A stretch of 16,715 nucleotides of DNA from Pseudomonadota bacterium (GCA_015222855.1 JADFWA010000113.1:1-16715), one strand, 5' to 3'. Shown: positions 7,729 through 15,087, counted from the stretch's first letter. The notes: a model not told the origin generated them from the sequence alone. Translations and numbers: made by a program.

Positions 7729-8955
7729 TTAAATTATGTGTACATGGGGAATGGGAACGATGAAGCGTCCGCCCCACTCCCTGATGTATCCCATCTGTTC
7801 GATTATTTCCTCTTTGATATTCCAGGGAAGGATCAAGACATAATCCGGTTTGTCCTCCCGGATCTGGTCAGGGTGCTTGATCGGAATGTGGCTTCCCGGC
7901 AGATAGCAGTTCTGTTTATGAGGACTCCTGTCGACGGTATAGTCCAGAAAATCCGTCCTGATCCCGCAGTAGTTCAGGAGTGTGTTCCCCTTGGCCGGCG
8001 CGCCGTATCCGACAATCTTTTTTCCCTCATTCTTGAGACCAATGAGATGTTGCAGAAGATTGCGTTTAACCGATTGGACCTTCTGGTGGAAAGTCAGATA
8101 GTGGTCAACATTCCCATACCCTGCGCTTATCTCTCTCGCCTTGAGTTCAACCACGCGGGGGGAAAGAGATTTGCTTTGATCCTCGTCATGCGCTGCATAA
8201 ATCCGCAGAGAGCCACCGTGGGTCGGCAGCTCCTCCACATCAAAGATTGTCAGTCCGTGCTCCCTGAATATCCGTTCAACCGCAAGAAACGAGAAATATG
8301 AGAAATGCTCATGATAAATCGTATCGAACTGGGTCTCCTCCATTAATCTGGCCAGATGGGGAAATTCTATGGTGATCAGCCCATCGGCCCTCAAGACTGT
8401 TTTCAATCCCCTGATAAAATCGTTCAGATTGGGATTGTGAGCCAGGACGTTGTTCCCGATAATCAGATCGGCCTGTTTACCATTTTGCCGCATCTTCTCG
8501 GCATAGGCTTGGTCAAAAAAGGCGATTTCCGTTGGGATGCCTTTTTCCTGCGCCGCATGGGCCGTATTGGCCGCTGGTTCGATGCCGAGAACGGGTATGT
8601 TGTACTTCTTGAAATACTGCAGGAGATAGCCGTCGTTGCTCGCAATCTCGACAACAAATTTCTTCTCATTCAGACCGAACCGTTTGACTACCATATCAAC
8701 ATAATGCTCGCAATGCCTGAGCCAGCTATCCGAATAGGAAGAAAAATAGGCATATCCGGTATGGAAAATGTCTTTTGCCTTTTCAAATTCCTCAAGTTGA
8801 ACCAGCAAGCAGTTTTCGCAAACATAAACATCCAGTGGATAGTAAGGCTCCATCTTGTGGAGATCATCCACGCTGAGATATGAATTTGATAGGGGAGACG
8901 CACCAAGAGACAAAAAAAGATGGCGAAGGGGTGTATTACAAAACCGGCATTGCAT
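7729..8955 (-). CDS. TylCIII/TcaB9-type sugar C-methyltransferase (SAM-dependent)
   Basis: A 408-residue protein with the three-part architecture of NDP-hexose C-methyltransferases. An N-terminal zinc-binding module has Cys3, Cys6, Cys46 and Cys49 (CRFC and CENC). A Rossmann SAM-binding domain carries VVEIASNDGYLL (101-112) and the NNVLAHNPN stretch (168-176). The YHEH motif (214-217) matches the catalytic tetrad region of TcaB9. A C-terminal second Rossmann-like domain has GYGAPAKGNT. The family methylates C3 of a 4-keto-6-deoxy sugar nucleotide. With rfbF and rfbG nearby, the likely substrate is CDP-4-keto-6-deoxyglucose or its epimer. A TTG at 8964 sits too close to GAGGAG; the ATG at 8955 is preferred. 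A decayed SDR gene lies directly upstream. Confidence 0.93.
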   Translation of the reverse strand: MQCRFCNTPLRHLFLSLGASPLSNSYLSVDDLHKMEPYYPLDVYVCENCLLVQLEEFEKAKDIFHTGYAYFSSYSDSWLRHCEHYVDMVVKRFGLNEKKFVVEIASNDGYLLQYFKKYNIPVLGIEPAANTAHAAQEKGIPTEIAFFDQAYAEKMRQNGKQADLIIGNNVLAHNPNLNDFIRGLKTVLRADGLITIEFPHLARLMEETQFDTIYHEHFSYFSFLAVERIFREHGLTIFDVEELPTHGGSLRIYAAHDEDQSKSLSPRVVELKAREISAGYGNVDHYLTFHQKVQSVKRNLLQHLIGLKNEGKKIVGYGAPAKGNTLLNYCGIRTDFLDYTVDRSPHKQNCYLPGSHIPIKHPDQIREDKPDYVLILPWNIKEEIIEQMGYIREWGGRFIVPIPHVHII

Positions 8956-9013
8956 GGTTTTCAAAACTCCTCTCGTAAAAAATTTGTTCAGCCTTATGTG
9001 TATAAGGTGACAC

Positions 9014-9411
9014 CTAAGCTCTGCAGACTATTGTCATCAAATGCCTGCTATTATATCGATATAATAGGAGATATGGTCCAACAAAAACAAAACAACGAGC
9101 TATCGTGGTTTCTTTATTCGCATAAACCGAACAGAGCAACTCAGCTATCTTTTTCCTTCCACCATACATTGATGCCTGATTTGCTATACTTGGAGCCCCC
9201 ACATAAGTTTCTAAAATATACCGAATTCAGGGGAGCTGTTTTCCGTAAACTGCATTGGAACTAGTTAATAAAAACTTTTGGAGCCCGCAGGAAACAGCAA
9301 CTCCAAAAACCAGTTCCACCGGTAATAAAATCTGTTACCACGCACCTCCTCCCACAAGCTATGCGTATGTTCTACTATATGTTCCAGATCATTTGTGAGT
9401 CTATTTTTCAT
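9014..9411 (-). pseudogene. Decayed NAD-dependent epimerase/dehydratase (WcaG-like SDR), candidate lost C4-ketoreductase
   Basis: No intact frame exists, but pieces of an extended SDR occur in the correct order in shifting minus-strand frames. From the ATG at 9411, NDLEHIVEHTHSLWEEVRG matches the usual lead-in of this SDR group. After a one-base shift near 9327 comes ITGGTG, the Rossmann nucleotide-binding loop. Next, in another frame and without the ~110 residues expected between them, comes CGLQKFLLTSSNAVYG (SDR serine region). After another shift near 9218, GAPSIANQASMYGGRKKIAE supplies the YxxxK-like region, followed by LLCSVYA and IARCFVFVGPYL. Homology then stops and the frame ends at 9014. 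It therefore has at least two frameshifts, an internal deletion and a missing C-terminus. Its place between rfbG and the C-methyltransferase suggests it once reduced the 4-keto sugar. I identified the family from motif memory, not a search. Confidence 0.82.
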
Positions 9412-9468
9412 GTTGGCATGAATTACGCCATTGACCGGTTATCTCCTCCAATATATTTGGATGCTTTA

Positions 9469-10542
9469 TCAAATCCTTATGTCGTTCATATATTGATCAA
9501 TTTGACTCTTACATATCTCGTATGAATTCTGATAGTTATATTTCTTATACCACTTAACTGTTTCTCCTACCGTTGTTTCAGCGTTCCAAACAGGCGACCA
9601 TTTTAAGTATGTCTTTGCTTTGGATATATCAAGATTCAACAGGTTCGCTTCGTGAGGTTCCTCTTGGTTAGATTTATCAATCCAGGAGCCGCTTCCCCAC
9701 TTTGCCACGATCATATCGGCTATCTCACCAACGGTTGTTATGGGATTCTGATTGGGGCCGAAATTCCAAGCACCACAAAATTTCTGCGGTTCTTCATACA
9801 TTTTAGATGCCAGTAATAAATATCCACTTAAAGGCTCCAATACATGCTGCCATGGACGTGTCGCATGGGGACGGCGTATTTCAATAGGCTTTTTACTTTC
9901 CAATGCCCTTACGCAATCTGGTATAATTCTATCTTTCTGCCAGTCGCCACCACCGATAACATTACCGGCTCTTACAGACGATAAGCTCTTTCCGTGTTTT
10001 TCAAAATCAATAGGATTAAAAAATGAATTCCTGTAGGCTGCAGTTATTAATTCAGAGCATCCTTTGCTTGAGCTGTATGGGTCATATCCCCCCATCGGAT
10101 CATTTTCACGATAGCCCCACACCCATTCTTTATTTTCGTAACACTTGTCACTGGTAACATTAATAACAACCCTGACTGAATCGGTTATATGACAACACTC
10201 CAGAACATTCACTGTACCGCCAATATTGGTGTCATATGTTTCCTTCGGGTTTACGTACGATTCCCTGACAATCGGCTGAGCCGCAAAATGAAACACAAAC
10301 TCAGGTCGATATTTTTTAAATGTTTCTCTTAGTTTCTGATAATCTCCAACATCCCCTATTATATGGATAATTTTATCTTTCAAACCACTGACTACGAAAT
10401 TGTCTCTTTCGGTATATGGTTCAAGGGCATACCCCACGATGTTGGCACCTAATTCTTTCAGCCAAATGCAAAGCCATGAACCCTTGAACCCGGTATGGCC
10501 GGTTATTAAAACTGTCCTGCCCTGAAACATGTTATCAAACAT
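9469..10542 (-). CDS. rfbG: CDP-glucose 4,6-dehydratase
   Basis: A 357-residue extended SDR of normal RfbG length. It converts CDP-glucose to CDP-4-keto-6-deoxyglucose using bound NAD. The nucleotide-binding loop GHTGFKGS is at residues 15-22. The catalytic region TSDKCYE, with Lys-Cys-Tyr rather than the TDEVYG of dTDP-glucose dehydratases, distinguishes the CDP-glucose enzyme; YDPYSSSK supplies the active-site Tyr and Lys. The HATRPWQHVLEPLSGY stretch is also characteristic of RfbG. The start is supported by AGAGG six bases upstream. The gene is more AT-rich than the rfbF-epimerase-peptidase block upstream. It lies 12 bases after the stop of a dead rfbF remnant, which looks like its original partner. 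Confidence 0.96.
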   Translation of the reverse strand: MFDNMFQGRTVLITGHTGFKGSWLCIWLKELGANIVGYALEPYTERDNFVVSGLKDKIIHIIGDVGDYQKLRETFKKYRPEFVFHFAAQPIVRESYVNPKETYDTNIGGTVNVLECCHITDSVRVVINVTSDKCYENKEWVWGYRENDPMGGYDPYSSSKGCSELITAAYRNSFFNPIDFEKHGKSLSSVRAGNVIGGGDWQKDRIIPDCVRALESKKPIEIRRPHATRPWQHVLEPLSGYLLLASKMYEEPQKFCGAWNFGPNQNPITTVGEIADMIVAKWGSGSWIDKSNQEEPHEANLLNLDISKAKTYLKWSPVWNAETTVGETVKWYKKYNYQNSYEICKSQIDQYMNDIRI

Positions 10543-10554
10543 AAAATACCTCTT

Positions 10555-10740
10555 TTATTCAAATTGCCAGGGAGCATAACCATTGTTCCAAGTGTCTTGA
10601 AGCAGCAAATAGTCGCGGTAGGTATCCATGCACTGTCAATAACCATGATGGTGATAGAGCATTAGCTCTCTGTCCCATGCAAGTTTTCCTAAAGGTTCTC
10701 CTTCCAGGATACAATCACTATCCACTGAAAGGTAATCAGG
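10555..10740 (-). pseudogene. C-terminal remnant of a second glucose-1-phosphate cytidylyltransferase
   Basis: Minus-strand translation from ~10740 to the TAA at 10555-10557 gives about 60 residues that align without gaps to the C-terminus of the intact RfbF encoded at 12678: PDYLSVDSDCILEGEPLGKL against FDYLNEADDCDLEYGPLEQI, then the shared MDT.RD and a final aromatic-rich end. At 10636-10638 the frame contains TGA exactly where intact RfbF has Trp in the GFW(S/Q)CMDT motif, a TGG-to-TGA change. Everything N-terminal of this is missing; the sequence runs straight into the 3' end of the peptidase gene. The remnant retains the close spacing to rfbG expected of an rfbF-rfbG pair. It is not a functional gene. 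Confidence 0.85.
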
Positions 10741-10753
10741 AGATTTCCTTTCA

Positions 10754-12088
10754 TCACCTCTCACCTGTCGATTCAACCTCTGTAAGTCGCAGAAGTTGGT
10801 GTTCCCGCAACGCCTTAGCGGCATTTCCGATCATAGTAAATTCATAGCCGGAACGGTCGGCAATGTCCAGCAATGAATGGCTGCCATCGGACAGGTTCAG
10901 CACCCACAGCATTGCCATCTGATCAAATCCTGTGTCCCGATCGCCGCCCATAAGGCGATAGAGCCCCCTTTTCCCGAGTTGGGGCTCGCATTTGGGATTC
11001 AGGTTCACATAGGTCCGGTTGTTTTCCAGCACCTGGAGAACGGCAAGGTATTTCTTAAAGGAATCAGCCAGTGATTCGGGACTCACGAAGTCAAGGTCAT
11101 CGGCAGAGGTGTGATACTGGGGATACTGTCCGTGCGGAGTTCTCATAAGACAACCGACAGGGAGGTCGAAGCCGGGCGAACCGTACTGTCTTTCATCATA
11201 GCCGTAGGGGAAAAAGTCTATTATCTCATAATCCTGCCCGGAATGCTTAAGGACATGGGCCACTGCCCTGTCTATCTCAGCATCTCCCTGCCTACTTTTT
11301 TTGTAGGTCGTCTTTCCCCGATCACCCACGCAGGCAACCACCAGACCATGCCGGATTCTGTAAACCCCAGACTCGTTGAGACAGAGCCAGGTAATGGAAC
11401 CGATCGTCCCGGGAATAAAAAGGAAACGGTAGGAATACCTTCGTGGTCGGGTACTGAGATGCTTGGCCAGGAAGGTAACTAGAGCCATACCGGAAAGATT
11501 GTCGTTACACAGCGATGGATGGCAGGCGTGACAGGAGATGAGCACCTCTCCCCCTTCGCTCCCCGGCAGATAATATTCACCGTAGGTGAGGTGTCCCGGC
11601 TCTAGAGAGCTGTCGATGCAGACCTCGTACAAATCATCCCTCATATTGAGCAGATCACGGTGACGCAGACAGAACCCCCAGGTTTCCTGGTAATAGGAAG
11701 TGCGATAGGGAATCCAGTCCGGATGTTCCGGAAGGGTGAAAAGGTGTTTTTTCAATTCCGGGAGCGACAACGTCGCCCTGACAGGGACGCTGTAACTAAC
11801 CACATGCAGATTCGACTCCCTGAAATCAATGACCCGTTCGCCCATGCTGTTTTTGACATATGCATCCCGGATGTTCCACTCTTTCGGAACGTTCCAGTCA
11901 AAGACCTTCGTTCCCGTCGGCACCTCGTGGATCTGCAGGGGAATATGGCCTGAAACCCTGGAGAGGGTCTCGCGGAAACCCGCCCCCGTTATGCTGCGAC
12001 ACAAAGGGTAAAGGTTCCGGGCAAACTCGTGCATCTGCCGACCGACAAGTTCCTGATCTATGACATGTGCCGCAAATTCCACGGACAA
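10754..12088 (-). CDS. DUF4910/DUF2172-type zinc aminopeptidase-like protein
   Basis: A 444-residue protein resembling the DUF4910 (aminopeptidase-like, M28-related) family seen in many polysaccharide loci. HACHPSLCNDNLSG (187-200) holds the His and Asp expected to bind zinc; FIPGTIGS (224-231), DERQY (298-302) and HTSADD (326-331) are further family motifs, the last supplying another likely ligand. Residues ~371-436 form a small helical/winged-helix-like tail. It has no signal peptide, so it is cytoplasmic. The true reaction in these loci is not established; action on an amide or acyl group of a sugar intermediate is conceivable but unproven. The start is a TTG at 12088, supported by GGGAGG eight bases upstream and placed 21 bases after the epimerase stop. 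The next ATG codon would remove conserved N-terminal residues. Confidence 0.88.
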   Translation of the reverse strand: MSVEFAAHVIDQELVGRQMHEFARNLYPLCRSITGAGFRETLSRVSGHIPLQIHEVPTGTKVFDWNVPKEWNIRDAYVKNSMGERVIDFRESNLHVVSYSVPVRATLSLPELKKHLFTLPEHPDWIPYRTSYYQETWGFCLRHRDLLNMRDDLYEVCIDSSLEPGHLTYGEYYLPGSEGGEVLISCHACHPSLCNDNLSGMALVTFLAKHLSTRPRRYSYRFLFIPGTIGSITWLCLNESGVYRIRHGLVVACVGDRGKTTYKKSRQGDAEIDRAVAHVLKHSGQDYEIIDFFPYGYDERQYGSPGFDLPVGCLMRTPHGQYPQYHTSADDLDFVSPESLADSFKKYLAVLQVLENNRTYVNLNPKCEPQLGKRGLYRLMGGDRDTGFDQMAMLWVLNLSDGSHSLLDIADRSGYEFTMIGNAAKALREHQLLRLTEVESTGER

Positions 12089-12109
12089 AGTATCAACCTC
12101 CCGAAGAAA

Positions 12110-12643
12110 TCAATCCCTGTAATCTGGCCAGTTCCGGTCCCGATCCGAAAGGATCGCCTGACCCTTGGCCGGCCATTGAATCCCGAAGACCGGATCATTC
12201 CAGCGGACGCCGCAGACGGATTCGGGATGGTAAAACTCGGACATCTGGTAGAAGATCTCGGTGTTGTCTGCCAAAGCTTGAAAGCCGTGGGCAAAACCTT
12301 TGGGGATGTAGAGCATCCGGCAATTATCCTCGGTCAGCTCCAGGGCGATCCATTGTTTAAAAGTCGGTGACTCTCGACGCAAATCTACAATCACATCATA
12401 CAGCCCGCCCCTGGTGCAGCGAACCAGTTTTTCCTCGGCATGGGGCGCCGCCTGATAATGCATCCCCCGCAAGGTCCCGGCATCCCGGTTGAAGGAGATA
12501 TTGCACTGCGCCACATCCGGATTCAATCCCATCTCGGTAAACTCATTGCAGCAGAAGGACCGGCCGAAAAAGCCCCTGTCGTCCTCCAGGCGCTGCACTT
12601 CGATAATGAAGGCCCCTGACAGTTTTGTTTCCCTGAAGATCAT
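12110..12643 (-). CDS. RmlC-like nucleotide-sugar 3,5-epimerase
   Basis: A 177-residue cupin protein of the dTDP-4-dehydrorhamnose 3,5-epimerase family, the usual length. It has the catalytic His in RGMHYQ, the PKGFAHGFQ segment, the Tyr region IFYQMSEFY and the C-terminal W.DP..GIQWP signature. RmlC enzymes invert C3 and/or C5 of a 4-keto-6-deoxy sugar nucleotide. Because rfbF and rfbG flank it and no rmlA, rmlB or rmlD is present, the natural substrate is probably CDP-linked rather than dTDP-linked; that is inference. The open frame extends to 12844 over the rfbF 3' end, but the ATG at 12643 matches the family start and has GGGCGG upstream. It follows the rfbF stop by 34 bases. Confidence 0.93.
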   Translation of the reverse strand: MIFRETKLSGAFIIEVQRLEDDRGFFGRSFCCNEFTEMGLNPDVAQCNISFNRDAGTLRGMHYQAAPHAEEKLVRCTRGGLYDVIVDLRRESPTFKQWIALELTEDNCRMLYIPKGFAHGFQALADNTEIFYQMSEFYHPESVCGVRWNDPVFGIQWPAKGQAILSDRDRNWPDYRD

Positions 12644-12677
12644 GACAACCGCCCTATGGCCCCGATCTTTATGCCAT

Positions 12678-13457
12678 TCATTCCCAGACTTTCCAGCCGG
12701 CTTTGCCCTCGTTCCAGAGTCTTTCCAGTTTCTGCAGGTCTCTGAGCGTATCCATACAGGACCAGAAGCCGGTATGTTTGTAAGCCATGAGTTGACCGTC
12801 CTCGACAATCTGTTCCAGCGGTCCGTATTCCAGATCGCAGTCATCGGCCTCGTTCAGATAGTCGAAAATCCGCCGGTTGAAGACATAATATCCACCATTG
12901 ATGAATCCTGGCATCTTGGGCTTTTCAAAAAATTCTACCACCTGGTCGTCATCAATCTTCAGCTCTCCAAAATAGGAGGCGGGACGCAAGACGCCGGTCA
13001 CCGTGACCATCTTTCCATGACGGGCGTGAAAATCGAGTAGAGCATTGATATTCACGTCGGACACGCCATCGCCGTAGGTTGCCATGAAAGTCTCGCCCTT
13101 GATAAATTTCTGAAGCTTTTTTAACCTCGCTCCTTTGAGAGATTTCTCACCGGTATCAGCTAAAGTGATCCGCCATCCCCCCTCTTCATGATTCTGATGG
13201 ATACAGACATTCTCCGGCTTTCCAAGTTCCATAGTAACATCATTGTTCATGAGCTCATAATGACAGAAATAATTCTTGATCATCTCTCCCCGATATCCCA
13301 GGGCCAATATAAAATCCTTATGACCGAAATGAACGTAATTTTTCATGATATGCCAAAGAATGGGCCGTTTACCGATATTCACCATCGGTTTAGGGCGGGA
13401 TACCGTTTCTTCCTGCAAACGGGTACCGGCGCCACCGCAAAAAATAACCACTTCCAT
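12678..13457 (-). CDS. rfbF: Glucose-1-phosphate cytidylyltransferase
   Basis: A 259-residue nucleotidyltransferase of normal RfbF length. It makes CDP-glucose from CTP and glucose-1-phosphate, the first step of CDP-6-deoxyhexose synthesis. The pyrophosphorylase signature GGAGTRL.EET..RPKPMV is at residues 8-26, followed by the TYGDGVSDV metal-binding region, the ASYFGEL stretch and the RfbF-specific C-terminal GFWSCMDTLRD. A strong AGGAGG site lies 11 bases before the ATG. It leads the rfbF-epimerase-peptidase block. Its dehydratase partner rfbG is separated from it by about 2.1 kb and by the remnant of another rfbF, an unusual arrangement for genes normally adjacent. Confidence 0.97.
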   Translation of the reverse strand: MEVVIFCGGAGTRLQEETVSRPKPMVNIGKRPILWHIMKNYVHFGHKDFILALGYRGEMIKNYFCHYELMNNDVTMELGKPENVCIHQNHEEGGWRITLADTGEKSLKGARLKKLQKFIKGETFMATYGDGVSDVNINALLDFHARHGKMVTVTGVLRPASYFGELKIDDDQVVEFFEKPKMPGFINGGYYVFNRRIFDYLNEADDCDLEYGPLEQIVEDGQLMAYKHTGFWSCMDTLRDLQKLERLWNEGKAGWKVWE

Positions 13458-13877
13458 GATTTTATAAGCCTCCTTTGAAGATTGCTGCGTGCTTCATATC
13501 ATGATCGCCCGGAAACAGAGATCTTTTCCCCAATCGACGCCAATCAGACAAGGCATTCAAAATCCTTGATGAAGGACTCTTATTTGAGGATATGTTTAAA
13601 AACAAAATGAGACCTTTGCATAACTCCCTTATTCATCATTCCAGTGAAAACCGGAATCCAGGAAGTCCTTGATAATACTGGATACCGGCCTTCGCCGGCA
13701 TGACATAATTGTTGGTTTTATTTAGTTGTGCAAAGGTCTCTAAGAGTCTCTGGATTTTTCTTTCCCGATATTTCATCAGTTCATAATGGTTGAGGCGTGT
13801 AAAGTGCTTTTCAAAGCCAACTGGCGGGACAAATCACGACCGGAGAAACCTTACGGCATCAAATCTGTTAATCAATA
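13458..13877. other. Gene-poor spacer between rfbF and the flippase-like gene
   Basis: These 420 bases hold no intact gene. The middle is occupied by the MITE-like element at 13609-13740. On the minus strand a frame with coding-like composition runs up to the element (through GFEKHFTRLNHYELMKYRER, about 13830-13745). Another begins just after it and ends with a TAA a few bases before the rfbF start (through DWRRLGKRSLFPGDHDMKH). I recognise neither. They could be the tail of a gene broken by the element, or chance open frames. No convincing promoter was found, although rfbF must be transcribed from here or from upstream. Confidence 0.5.
13609..13740. mobile_element. 132-bp MITE-like element with 17-bp terminal inverted repeats
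   Basis: The left end GAGACCTTTGCATAACT (13609-13625) is the inverse complement of the right end AGTTGTGCAAAGGTCTC (13724-13740) with one mismatch. The 132-base element has no coding capacity, fitting a miniature inverted-repeat element moved in trans by a transposase. Inside, at 13636-13704, is a palindromic repeat: CCGGAATCCAG facing CTGGATACCGG, plus a perfect small hairpin CCGGC-CTTC-GCCGG, related to the repeat at 7605-7678. I cannot see an unambiguous target-site duplication. The transposase family is not identifiable by eye. Confidence 0.75.
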
Positions 13878-14927
13878 TCAATTCATTTGTTGATAGTCAA
13901 GTAACTTCTGACGGTCAACCGTTCCTCCCATTAAAACAAACATACCTCCTATTAAAATAAATATCAGGTTAAAGGCAAGGAAAAGGGTTGATAAGATCAA
14001 CGAGCTTTCAGGCGCCACCTGGTAGTATTTACCGAGCAGATAAATAATACTTATGTCTCTAACGCCAAGCCCTGCAAAAGAAATCGGAAGCATTTGCACA
14101 AGATTGATTGCGCCAAGGAGCCATACCGAAACCTGGAACGGAAGATTGATCCCCACCATAATCATCAACAGGTAAGTAATTAATATCAGAAACAGGTGGC
14201 ACAGCATCGACATGCATACTGTCCATAATATCACGCCCAGATCAACATTGGTACAGGTGATCACGGAATCCCACAGCTTATTGCTCAGGTGGATCAGTTT
14301 GTTTCTCCAATTTCCAGCAGGTGTTATTTGTATGATCGCCCGGGAAAATTGTTTCATGATGGTCGCTGCCTTTGACGATACAAAGGGAATAAACATCAGC
14401 AAAAACAAAACAGCCAGGATGATAATATACACTCTCAGATTGATATCTATAAGCTTTTCTTCAAACACGAGTCCAATGGCGGTAAAAGCGATCAGAGTGA
14501 TAATGCTCATGAGTCGAAGGAATATAATAACAGACGCGGAAGCGGCCTTTTTCCCTGATTTGTCCGAAAGCATGTACCATGTTATCAGGCCGCCTGCCAG
14601 GTCGCCCGGCAGGACCAATCCGTAAAAAGATGATATCAACTGGACCTTGAAAACAAAATTTGTCCCCAACTTGCTGTTAAAAACCTGCTTGAAATAATAG
14701 TGGATCTGATAAGCGTTAAGATACCTGAAGATCAACGAGATTATCAGTAAATAAATGAACATCCAGGGTTGGACATATTTCAATGCGGATAGAAAATCAT
14801 TATACTGAATATACTTATAGAAGATATAATAAAAAATTGCGCCGGTTATAAGTAACTTCATGATGTTGAAAATCAACCGGTTCCGTTTTTTTCGATTGAC
14901 AATTATCTGGCCGTTATTCGTATGCAT
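13878..14927 (-). CDS. Flippase-like multi-span membrane protein (YbhN/AglD, LPG-synthase TM family)
   Basis: A 349-residue integral membrane protein with about eight hydrophobic spans, matching the UPF0104/LPG-synthase transmembrane family in length and layout. Family hallmarks are the LVLPGDLAGGLI stretch in the first third and, near residue 280, LPISFAGLGVRD, the P.S..GLG.R signature. Members occur widely in polysaccharide and lipid-glycan loci and are thought to handle lipid-linked substrates or modify lipids; the reaction is not known for most. There is no cytoplasmic synthase domain, so it is not an MprF-type enzyme. The gene is AT-rich like the glycosyltransferase upstream. Its ATG overlaps the end of a possible 47-codon ORF. 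Confidence 0.88.
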   Translation of the reverse strand: MHTNNGQIIVNRKKRNRLIFNIMKLLITGAIFYYIFYKYIQYNDFLSALKYVQPWMFIYLLIISLIFRYLNAYQIHYYFKQVFNSKLGTNFVFKVQLISSFYGLVLPGDLAGGLITWYMLSDKSGKKAASASVIIFLRLMSIITLIAFTAIGLVFEEKLIDINLRVYIIILAVLFLLMFIPFVSSKAATIMKQFSRAIIQITPAGNWRNKLIHLSNKLWDSVITCTNVDLGVILWTVCMSMLCHLFLILITYLLMIMVGINLPFQVSVWLLGAINLVQMLPISFAGLGVRDISIIYLLGKYYQVAPESSLILSTLFLAFNLIFILIGGMFVLMGGTVDRQKLLDYQQMN

Positions 14928-15057
14928 GATTGTTTAAAAGGGGTCCAAGCATTAAAAGAACCTGTCGCTTATCAAATGCAGCATCAATCTTCATGGGCTG
15001 GCGTGTCTTTTCTTTGCGTAAAGGTATGCGGCGGGGGGAATTTATAACCACTTCCAT
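14914..15057 (-). CDS. Possible small basic protein, 47 residues, unrecognised
   Basis: An ATG at 15057 with GGGG seven bases upstream opens 47 codons ending at the TAA 14914-14916, overlapping the first 14 bases of the flippase-like gene. The product is rich in Arg and Lys at the start (SPRRIPLRKEKTR) and hydrophobic later (VLLMLGPLL). It fills the gap between the glycosyltransferase stop and the flippase-like start, so it could be a translated leader that couples the two. I do not recognise it, and it may equally be a remnant or chance frame. Confidence 0.3.
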   Translation of the reverse strand: MEVVINSPRRIPLRKEKTRQPMKIDAAFDKRQVLLMLGPLLNNHAYE

Positions 15058-15087
15058 ATTCATCCCCTATTATCCTGGACTAAATAT

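Noticed and set aside
12644..12844. N-terminal extension of the epimerase over the rfbF 3' end
   Set aside because: It is out of frame with rfbF, has no family similarity, and the typical RmlC start coincides with the ATG at 12643.
13609..13740. CRISPR-like interpretation of the palindromic repeats
   Set aside because: Only two divergent copies 6 kb apart, no regular spacing, and no cas genes.
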